DNA of 12,685 nt from an uncultured Lachnospiraceae bacterium (GTDB lineage: Bacteria; Bacillota; Clostridia; Lachnospirales; Lachnospiraceae). The notes under the pieces are model-generated. The model searched no databases. It saw only the letters and a list, made by a program, of their open reading frames with translations, and was not told the origin of the DNA. The translations under genes and the position numbers were made by a program. Location: assembly GCA_946183625.1 (NCBI GenBank), contig CAMHCL010000040.1, positions 1 to 12,685 of the forward strand. The letters run 5' to 3'. Position 1 is the first letter of the stretch. Every line of letters begins with the position of its first letter. Below are positions 1 through 5,173 of the stretch, in pieces.

Positions 1-460
1 GGAATCAATGGAGAAGCAGATGAAGGCTGAGCGTGAGAGACGTGAGCAGATCATCCGTGCAGAAGGTGAGAAGCAGGCAGCTATCACAGTATCTGAAGGT
101 GAGAAGGAAGCTAAGATTCTTCGTGCAACAGCTGATAAGGAAGCAACAATCCTTGCGGCAGAAGCTAAGAAGCAGGCAGCTATCCTCGAAGCTCAGGCAC
201 AGCGCGAAGCAGCTATCCAGAGAGCACAGGGTAATGCAGAGGCTGTACGTCTGGTTCAGCAGGCAGAGGCAGATGCTGTATCAATGATGAATGAGGCAAG
301 CCCATCCCAGAACACAATTGCTATCAAGGGACTTGCAGCATTTGAGCGCGCAGCTCAGGGACCAGCTAACAAGCTTATCGTTCCATCCGAGCTTGCAGGA
401 ATTACAGGAATTGCTTCAGCAGTCAAGGAAGCAGTCAACAATACAGAAGATAAGAAGTAA
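1..460 (+). CDS. SPFH/Band-7 (stomatin/QmcA-like) protein, C-terminal part
   Basis: This is the 3' end of a gene that begins before the window; the open frame already runs from base 2, and the ATG at 8 is internal. About 152 residues are visible. The first ~100 are a charged, Ala/Glu/Lys/Arg-rich helix typical of the stalk that follows an SPFH (Band 7) domain. The tail, with the segments AIKGLAAFERAAQG and LIVPSELAGITGIAS, resembles the C-terminus of QmcA/stomatin-like proteins. Family members are membrane-anchored scaffolds that form ring oligomers and organise membrane microdomains or proteases; the membrane anchor and SPFH domain would lie upstream. The helix repeats with an 11-residue period (hendecads such as KQAAI..., KEAKI..., KEATI..., KQAAI..., REAAI...). 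Paralogue naming (QmcA, HflC-like, flotillin-like) cannot be settled from this fragment. An NfeD-type partner might be expected nearby, but none follows. Confidence 0.88.
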   Translation, partial: ESMEKQMKAERERREQIIRAEGEKQAAITVSEGEKEAKILRATADKEATILAAEAKKQAAILEAQAQREAAIQRAQGNAEAVRLVQQAEADAVSMMNEASPSQNTIAIKGLAAFERAAQGPANKLIVPSELAGITGIASAVKEAVNNTEDKK

Positions 461-464
461 TAAA

Positions 465-488
465 GTAAAATGTGACGGTACATTTTAC
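465..488. repeat. Perfect 9-bp palindrome just after the Band-7 gene
   Basis: GTAAAATGT at 465-473 is matched by ACATTTTAC at 480-488 around the 6-base loop GACGGT. It starts 4 bases after the stop codon and 26 bases before the canonical terminator. It is followed by A-runs rather than a T-run, so it is not a classical terminator on the plus strand. It may protect the mRNA 3' end or be a protein-binding site. Its right arm read on the minus strand (GTAAAATGTAC) is identical to part of the palindrome after tRNA-Leu at 11792. Confidence 0.6.
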
Positions 489-514
489 GAAAAAAACAAT
501 AAAAAAATATTACG

Positions 515-545
515 AATCCGGGTCTCCAAATGGCCCGGATTTTTG
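515..545 (+). terminator. Rho-independent terminator after the Band-7 gene
   Basis: AATCCGGG (515-522) pairs with CCCGGATT (534-541), with an 11-base loop that can add two more G-C pairs (CC 526-527 with GG 532-533). The run of T residues at 540-544 follows directly. It ends transcription of the Band-7 gene and insulates glgC. Confidence 0.88.
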
Positions 546-739
546 TATTTAATTTGTGTCGAAATACCTTGCTTAAATATCAAAAAACTGTGGTTTATTA
601 TGTAATTTTTACAAAAAACATGGCAGATATTGGCTGATTTTGATTTGTAGGGGCTTTAAAGTAGTCGAATTTTTAGTGTTTTTATACAAAATCGCCTTTT
701 AAAATGTAAGTTTTAAAGTAAAAATATATAAAAATATGG

Positions 740-768
740 TTTTAAATGAGTCGTTTAAGTGGTATAAT
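740..768 (+). promoter_or_regulatory. Extended -10 promoter of glgC
   Basis: TATAAT at 763-768 is a perfect -10 box and is preceded by TGG (760-762), giving an extended -10 (TGn). A weak -35 (TTTTAA, 740-745) lies 17 bases upstream, as is usual when an extended -10 is present. Transcription would start near 775, giving a leader of about 40 bases. AAGGAG at 801-806 is the glgC ribosome binding site. Confidence 0.75.
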
Positions 769-813
769 AAAATAGACTTGTATATCAAGATCAAGCTATA
801 AAGGAGTGACAAT

Positions 814-2085
814 ATGGTTAAGAAGGAAATGATCGCAATGCTTCTTGCGGGTGGCCAGGGTTCCAGACTTGGTGTTCTAACCTCAAAGCTTGCAAAACCT
901 GCAGTTGCTTTTGGTGGAAAGTATAAGATTATTGATTTTCCTCTAAGCAATTGTATCAATTCAGGTGTAGATACCGTAGGTGTACTTACTCAGTACAGAC
1001 CTCTTCGTTTGAATCAGCATATCGGTATTGGTATGCCTTGGGATTTGGACAGAAACTTCGGAGGTGTTACGGTTCTTCCGCCATATGAAAGTTCAGACAA
1101 TGCTTCATGGTACACAGGTACTGCGAATGCTATATACCAAAATCTGGAATTCATGGAATACTATGATCCTGAGTATGTACTCATTCTGTCAGGTGACCAC
1201 ATCTATAAGATGGATTATGAAGTAATGCTTGACTTCCATAAGTCATCTCACGCAGACGTAACGCTTGCTACTTATCAGGTTCCAATTGAGGAAGCAAGTA
1301 GATTCGGAGTTGTTATAACTGATGATAATAATGTCATTCAGGAGTTTGAAGAGAAGCCTGAGAAGCCTAGAAGTAACAAGGCATCCATGGGTATCTACAT
1401 TTTCAACTGGAAGCTTCTGAAAGATAAATTAATTGAGATGAAGGACGTTCCTTCCTGCGACTTCGGTAAGCACATCATTCCTAGCTGTCATGAGGACGGC
1501 AAGAAGATCGTAGCTTACGATTACAAGGGATATTGGAAGGATGTTGGTACTCTGGGATCTTACTGGGAAGCTAACATGGAGTTGGTAGATATTATTCCTG
1601 AATTCAACCTCTATGAGGAGTTCTGGAGAATATATACCAAGAGCGACAACCTCCCACCACAGTACATCGCAGCAGGCAGCAATGTTGTAAAGAGTATCGT
1701 TGGAGAAGGTACTGAGATATATGGTAACGTTGAGAATTCCGTTATCGGCTCTGCTGTTAAGATTGGAAAGGGCGCTGTAATTAAGGATTCCATCATCATG
1801 AACAATGTTGAGATTGGTGACGGTACAGTTCTTGATAAGGCTATCCTTGCTGAGGGCGTTAAGGTTGGTAAAAATGTTCAGCTTGGCGTAGGTGAGGACG
1901 CAGAGAATACTTATAAGCCTGCGGTTTACGCATTTGGCCTTGTAACTATAGGTGAGAATTCAGTAATTCCTGACAATGTAAAAGTTGGAAGAAATACTGC
2001 AATATTCGGAGAGACTACTGCAGATGAGTATCCTGATGGATTGCTTGCCAGTGGTGCATCTATAATAAAGGAGGCAGGTGAGTAA
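814..2085 (+). CDS. glgC: Glucose-1-phosphate adenylyltransferase, catalytic subunit GlgC
   Basis: ADP-glucose pyrophosphorylase: ATP + glucose-1-phosphate gives ADP-glucose + PPi, the committed step of bacterial glycogen synthesis in the cytoplasm. The 423 residues match the normal family length. The nucleotide-binding loop LLAGGQGSRL is at 10-19, and the signature AKPAVAFGGKYKIIDF starts at 27 with the conserved Lys28. Further motifs are WYTGTANAIYQN (99-110), the metal-binding SGDHIYKMDY (126-135, Asp128), FEEKP (178-182) for glucose-1-phosphate, SMGIYIF (191-197) and WKDVGTLGSYWEANM. The last ~130 residues are the left-handed beta-helix hexapeptide domain used for oligomerisation and allostery. 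The start is fixed by AAGGAG seven bases upstream of the ATG. The stop is one base before the likely glgD ATG, so translation is probably coupled. Glycogen synthase (glgA) and branching enzyme are not in the window. Confidence 0.97.
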   Translation: MVKKEMIAMLLAGGQGSRLGVLTSKLAKPAVAFGGKYKIIDFPLSNCINSGVDTVGVLTQYRPLRLNQHIGIGMPWDLDRNFGGVTVLPPYESSDNASWYTGTANAIYQNLEFMEYYDPEYVLILSGDHIYKMDYEVMLDFHKSSHADVTLATYQVPIEEASRFGVVITDDNNVIQEFEEKPEKPRSNKASMGIYIFNWKLLKDKLIEMKDVPSCDFGKHIIPSCHEDGKKIVAYDYKGYWKDVGTLGSYWEANMELVDIIPEFNLYEEFWRIYTKSDNLPPQYIAAGSNVVKSIVGEGTEIYGNVENSVIGSAVKIGKGAVIKDSIIMNNVEIGDGTVLDKAILAEGVKVGKNVQLGVGEDAENTYKPAVYAFGLVTIGENSVIPDNVKVGRNTAIFGETTADEYPDGLLASGASIIKEAGE

Positions 2086-2086
2086 T

Positions 2087-3211
2087 ATGAGAGCTATAGG
2101 TATTATACTAGCAGGTGGAAATAGCAGCAGAATGGGAGATCTGTCTGCAAAGCGTGCCGTAGCAGCTATGCCAATGGCTGGATGCTACAGAGCTATCGAC
2201 TTTTCACTATCCAACATGTCAAACTCCCATATTAACAAGGTTGCGGTATTTACACAGTACAATTCCCGCTCCCTTAATGAGCACCTGAACTCATCTAAAT
2301 GGTGGGATTTTGGTAGAAAACAGGGTGGACTTTATCTGTTCACTCCAACAATAACTGCTACAAACAGTTATTGGTACAAGGGCACAGCAGATGCGTTATA
2401 TCAGAACATCAGCTTTCTGAAGGATGCACACGAGCCATATGTAGTTATTGCTTCCGGCGATGGAGTATATAAACTCGATTACAACAAGGTTTTAGAGGAC
2501 CATATAGCCAAGAATGCCGACATAACTATAGTTACTAAGGAATTAAAGACTGACGAAGATGATATTTCCAGATTCGGTGTTGTAAAGGTTGGCGAAAACG
2601 GCCGCGTTCTCGATTTCGAGGAGAAGCCACTTGTAGCTGAAACAAATACAGCATCCATCGGAGTATATGTAGTAAGAAGACGTCAGTTGATTGAACTCCT
2701 TGAGAACTGCGCAGCAGAGGGCAGAACAGACTTCGTTAAGGACATACTTATCAGATATAAGAATGTTAAGAAGATCAATGCATTCAGCCTTGATACCTAT
2801 TGGAGAAACATCGGTTCGATAGAATCATATTTCAGAACAAATATGGACTTCCTTAAGCCTGAGGTAAGAGATTTCTTCTTCCGTCAGCAGCCTGGTGTTT
2901 ACACAAAGGTTGAGGACCTTCCTCCTGCTAAGTTTAACGGCGAGGCAACATCATCCAACAGCCTTATAGCCAGTGGATGTATAATCAACGGTTCTGTAGA
3001 AAATTCAGTTCTGTTTAAGAAGGTATATGTAGGAAATAATTGTGTGATCAAGAATTCGATCATACTGAATGACGTACATATCGGAGATAATTGTTACATA
3101 GAGAACTGTATAGTCGAGAGCAGAGATACTATTAAGGCAAATACTGTACACACTGGAGAAGTGGGTAATCCAAAGATAGTTATAGAGAAAAGCTTTAGAT
3201 ATACACTTTAA
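2087..3211 (+). CDS. glgD: GlgD, auxiliary ADP-glucose pyrophosphorylase subunit
   Basis: This GlgC paralogue of about 374 residues is found next to glgC in Firmicutes; in characterised pairs GlgD is poorly active alone and raises the activity of a GlgC-GlgD complex. It keeps the N-terminal LAGGNSSRM loop, SLSNMSNS, YWYKGTADALYQN, ASGDGVYKLDY, FEEKP and a beta-helix tail. The GlgC segment LAKPAVAFGG is replaced by RAVAAMPMAG, so the active-site lysine aligns with valine. That supports a non-catalytic or weakly catalytic role (inference). Two starts are possible: GTG at 2078, overlapping the glgC end and only 3 bases after AAAGGAGG (2067-2074), or ATG at 2087, 12 bases after it. I chose the ATG because family members begin at MxAIGIILAGG; the spacing is not ideal for either. 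It forms an operon with glgC. Confidence 0.93.
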   Translation: MRAIGIILAGGNSSRMGDLSAKRAVAAMPMAGCYRAIDFSLSNMSNSHINKVAVFTQYNSRSLNEHLNSSKWWDFGRKQGGLYLFTPTITATNSYWYKGTADALYQNISFLKDAHEPYVVIASGDGVYKLDYNKVLEDHIAKNADITIVTKELKTDEDDISRFGVVKVGENGRVLDFEEKPLVAETNTASIGVYVVRRRQLIELLENCAAEGRTDFVKDILIRYKNVKKINAFSLDTYWRNIGSIESYFRTNMDFLKPEVRDFFFRQQPGVYTKVEDLPPAKFNGEATSSNSLIASGCIINGSVENSVLFKKVYVGNNCVIKNSIILNDVHIGDNCYIENCIVESRDTIKANTVHTGEVGNPKIVIEKSFRYTL

Positions 3212-3232
3212 GATTTAGAAGAGGTTACACGT

Positions 3233-3511
3233 ATGCAGATAACAGATATTAGAGTAAGAAAAGTAGCAAAAGAGGGTAAGATGAAGGCGGTTGTATCTAT
3301 GACCATTGATGATGAGTTCGTAATACACGACATCAAGGTTATAGAAGGCGAGAAGGGCCTGTTCATTGCAATGCCAAGCAGGAAATCAACAGATGGCGAA
3401 TACAGAGACATCGCACATCCAATCAATTCCGACACAAGGCAGAGCATCCAGAACCTTATCCTTAGCAAGTATCAGGAAGCTGTTGCTGAAGAAGATGACT
3501 TATCTGTATAA
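3233..3511 (+). CDS. spoVG: Septation/sporulation regulator SpoVG
   Basis: The 92 residues are full length for SpoVG. Characteristic segments are MQITDIRVRKV at the start, KAVVSMTIDDEFVIHDIKVIEG, the strongly conserved GLFIAMPSRK, DIAHPINSDTR and a short acidic tail. SpoVG proteins are small dimeric nucleic-acid-binding regulators, linked to asymmetric septation in Bacillus and to global gene regulation in non-sporulating bacteria. The ribosome binding site GAAGAGG (3218-3224) is 8 bases before the ATG. The gene begins 21 bases after the glgD stop with no visible promoter of its own, so co-transcription with glgCD is likely. A strong terminator follows and separates it from the GlmU-type gene that is its usual downstream partner. 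The gene alone does not prove that the organism sporulates. Confidence 0.96.
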   Translation: MQITDIRVRKVAKEGKMKAVVSMTIDDEFVIHDIKVIEGEKGLFIAMPSRKSTDGEYRDIAHPINSDTRQSIQNLILSKYQEAVAEEDDLSV

Positions 3512-3528
3512 GCTTAATGGACTTAACG

Positions 3529-3556
3529 CCCCCTGGCTGAAACGCCAGGGGGTTTT
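3529..3556 (+). terminator. Rho-independent terminator after spoVG
   Basis: CCCCCTGGC (3529-3537) and GCCAGGGGG (3544-3552) form a perfect 9-bp GC-rich stem with the 6-base loop TGAAAC, followed by TTTTGTTGTGTTTTTG. This is among the strongest terminators in the window. It marks the end of the proposed glgC-glgD-spoVG transcript. Confidence 0.93.
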
Positions 3557-3591
3557 GTTGTGTTTTTGATTTGATTTGTTTTGATGCTGTG

Positions 3592-3631
3592 GCGTGCGGT
3601 TTTGGATAATTTCCTCTTGCTAACCGCACGC
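3592..3631. repeat. GC-rich 10-bp inverted repeat of unknown role
   Basis: GCGTGCGGTT (3592-3601) and AACCGCACGC (3622-3631) are perfect inverted copies around a 20-base AT-rich loop. The element sits between the spoVG terminator and the next promoter, in otherwise AT-rich DNA. No T-run follows on either strand, so it is not a terminator. A smaller dyad CTCA-CA-TGAG (3636-3645) follows. The loop bases GGATA (3604-3608) could pair with TATCC (3655-3659), giving a possible pseudoknot. It could be a dispersed palindromic repeat, a small structured RNA or an operator; the sequence alone does not decide. Confidence 0.55.
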
Positions 3632-3700
3632 ACGACTCACATGAGCCCCGATGCTATCCGCTTATTCCACATTTCACAAATATCGTATAAGATATCTTCT

Positions 3701-3729
3701 TTGACACTTCAATGTGATAATGATATATT
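3701..3729 (+). promoter_or_regulatory. Near-consensus promoter of the glmU-pth-mfd unit
   Basis: A perfect -35 box TTGACA (3701-3706), a 17-base spacer and the -10 box TATATT (3724-3729), itself preceded by TGA (3721-3723) as an extended -10. The start would be near 3736 with a leader of about 36 bases. A short dyad ATATC/GATAT (3680-3684 and 3691-3695) lies just upstream of the -35 box. This promoter separates the downstream genes from spoVG. Confidence 0.85.
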
Positions 3730-3771
3730 AGCAAGTAATGAAATCCAATAACAAAAGAGGTATTAACAGAC

Positions 3772-4503
3772 ATGAATAATCTTAAAGCAGTTATATTAGC
3801 AGCAGGAAAAGGAACTCGAATGGAGTCAATTCTTCCGAAGGTTCTACATGAAGTGAATGGCGAACCAATGGTTGAATATTCAATAAATGCTGCTCTTGAG
3901 GCTGGTGCTGATGATATTATCGTAATAATAGGATATAAGGGCGACTTGGTTGAGGAAGCTATCAAGGAAGATGTTAGCTTTGTAGAGCAGAAGGAACAGC
4001 TTGGTACAGGCCACGCAGTTATGTGTGCAAAGGACCTTATTGGTACAACTGGAGATACTCTTATTCTCTGTGGAGATACTCCTCTGATCACAGGTGAGAC
4101 ACTCAAGAAACTCTATGATTTTCATAAGAGAGAGTCAAATGGTGTTACAGTTCTTTCAGCATCTATTGCTGATCCAACAGGTTATGGACGTATCATAAGA
4201 GATGCGCAGGGCGTATTCCAGAAAATTACTGAGCATAAGGATTGTACTGAGGAAGAACTCAAAGTGAATGAGATTAATTCCGGTATGTACATTTTCAATA
4301 ATGAAGCTCTTTCAGCTAGTCTTGGAAGATTGGATAACAATAATTCTCAGGGAGAATATTATCTGACCGATACTATTCAGATCATCAAGAAGGCAGGCCT
4401 CAAGGTCAATGCGATGGTTATTGATGATATAAATGAAATTATGGGAGTTAACACTAAGGCTCAGCTTGCCGAAGCAGAGAAAATTATGAATCAAAGAAAA
4501 TAA
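3772..4503 (+). CDS. glmU: UDP-GlcNAc pyrophosphorylase, GlmU N-terminal domain only
   Basis: The protein has 243 residues, against roughly 455 for bifunctional GlmU. It covers the whole uridylyltransferase domain and the linker helix, but has no left-handed beta-helix acetyltransferase domain. Visible motifs are the nucleotide loop LAAGKGTRM (9-17), PKVLH (22-26), QLGTGHA (76-82), the metal-site CGDTPL (100-105, Asp102), GYGRI (137-141), EHKD (154-157), EINSG (167-171), NNNSQGEYYLTD (189-200) and GVN with the second metal ligand near Asn227. The GlcNAc-1-phosphate-contacting Glu and Asn of GlmU are present, so UTP + GlcNAc-1-P to UDP-GlcNAc is the likely reaction, feeding peptidoglycan. AAAAGAGG (3753-3760) is the ribosome binding site, 11 bases upstream. 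The position between spoVG and pth is that of gcaD in Bacillus. The 45 bases after the stop hold no remnant of the missing domain. A broader sugar-nucleotide specificity cannot be excluded. Confidence 0.88.
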   Translation: MNNLKAVILAAGKGTRMESILPKVLHEVNGEPMVEYSINAALEAGADDIIVIIGYKGDLVEEAIKEDVSFVEQKEQLGTGHAVMCAKDLIGTTGDTLILCGDTPLITGETLKKLYDFHKRESNGVTVLSASIADPTGYGRIIRDAQGVFQKITEHKDCTEEELKVNEINSGMYIFNNEALSASLGRLDNNNSQGEYYLTDTIQIIKKAGLKVNAMVIDDINEIMGVNTKAQLAEAEKIMNQRK

Positions 4504-4548
4504 ATCGAAGCGTATCATGAACCAAGTAATAATTGAGGTTATATAACA

Positions 4549-5106
4549 TTGAAGATAATAGTTGGATTGGGAAATCCAGGACTTAAATATGCTGGCACCA
4601 GACACAATACTGGATTCTCCGCATTGATTGGAATTTCTGATAAGTTCGATATACCGGTTAATAAGAAGCAGTGCAAAGCACTTGTGGGTCATGGCTTTAT
4701 TGCTGATGAGAAGGTAGTACTTGCAATGCCTCAGACCTATATGAATTTAAGTGGTGAATCAGTTTCGGAACTTCTTAATTTTTATAAATGTACTCCAGAT
4801 GATCTTATTGTTCTTTACGATGATGTTGATCTGGATGTTGGCGTGATCCGTCTCAGAGGAAAGGGCAGCGCCGGTGGTCATAATGGAATCAAGAGTATCA
4901 TTGAGTTAATTGGCACAGATACCTTCGATAGAGTTAAGATTGGTGTCGGTCATAAGCCGGAGGACTGGGACTTAGCAGATCATGTACTAGCAAGATTTAG
5001 TCCGGAAGATAGAAAGACGATGCAGGATTCTATAGAGAGAAGCGTCCTTGCGGTTGAAGAGTTGATCAAGAATGGGCTGGATTCTGCAATGAACAAGTAT
5101 AATTAA
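4549..5106 (+). CDS. pth: Peptidyl-tRNA hydrolase, TTG start
   Basis: Releases peptides from peptidyl-tRNA that has dropped off ribosomes, recycling the tRNA in the cytoplasm. The 185 residues match the bacterial Pth family. Visible motifs are IVGLGNPGLKYAGTRHNTGF (Asn9, catalytic His19), MPQTYMNLSGES (Asn66), LYDDVDLDVG (Asp91, which orients the His) and GSAGGHNGIKSI (Asn112). The start is TTG at 4549, because the conserved MKIIVGLGNPG begins there; the nearest Shine-Dalgarno-like sequence, TTGAGG (4533-4538), is weak and 10 bases away. A rare start plus a weak site suggests low translation or coupling to the gene upstream (45 bases away). In Bacillus prs and ctc lie between gcaD and pth; here they are absent. 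Confidence 0.96.
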   Translation: MKIIVGLGNPGLKYAGTRHNTGFSALIGISDKFDIPVNKKQCKALVGHGFIADEKVVLAMPQTYMNLSGESVSELLNFYKCTPDDLIVLYDDVDLDVGVIRLRGKGSAGGHNGIKSIIELIGTDTFDRVKIGVGHKPEDWDLADHVLARFSPEDRKTMQDSIERSVLAVEELIKNGLDSAMNKYN

Positions 5107-5173
5107 GAATAAGTAGAATTCAATGAAGTAAAACAAAAAAACAAAAATACCAAATCCAAAACAGGTGCACTAT

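Larger units (their letters stand above)
461..813. other. AT-rich intergenic region before glgC (353 bases)
   Basis: The first 85 bases hold the palindrome and the terminator described separately. The stretch from about 546 to 735 is very AT-rich, with no convincing open frame, RNA gene or riboswitch. It has a few short A/T palindromes (CTTTAAAG at 654-661) and a 9-base direct repeat TTTAAAGTA at 655-663 and 712-720. The last ~75 bases carry the glgC promoter and ribosome binding site. The upstream AT-rich tract could act as an UP element or regulator target, but nothing specific is visible. Confidence 0.6.

Noticed and set aside
291..605. 104-codon plus-strand frame running out of the Band-7 gene
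   Set aside because: It overlaps the gene in another frame and continues through the terminator hairpin; its composition shifts at the gene end.
461..813. Riboswitch or attenuator in the glgC leader
   Set aside because: The predicted leader is about 40 bases with no conserved core or stem; the rest of the region is upstream of the promoter.
3654..4106. 150-codon minus-strand frame over the glmU promoter and 5' end
   Set aside because: It is antisense to a gene with clear motifs and to a near-consensus promoter; no recognisable protein and no start signals.
4504..4548. Frameshifted or decayed GlmU acetyltransferase domain
   Set aside because: Only 45 bases separate the stop from pth, with no hexapeptide-repeat coding in any frame; the domain is absent rather than broken.
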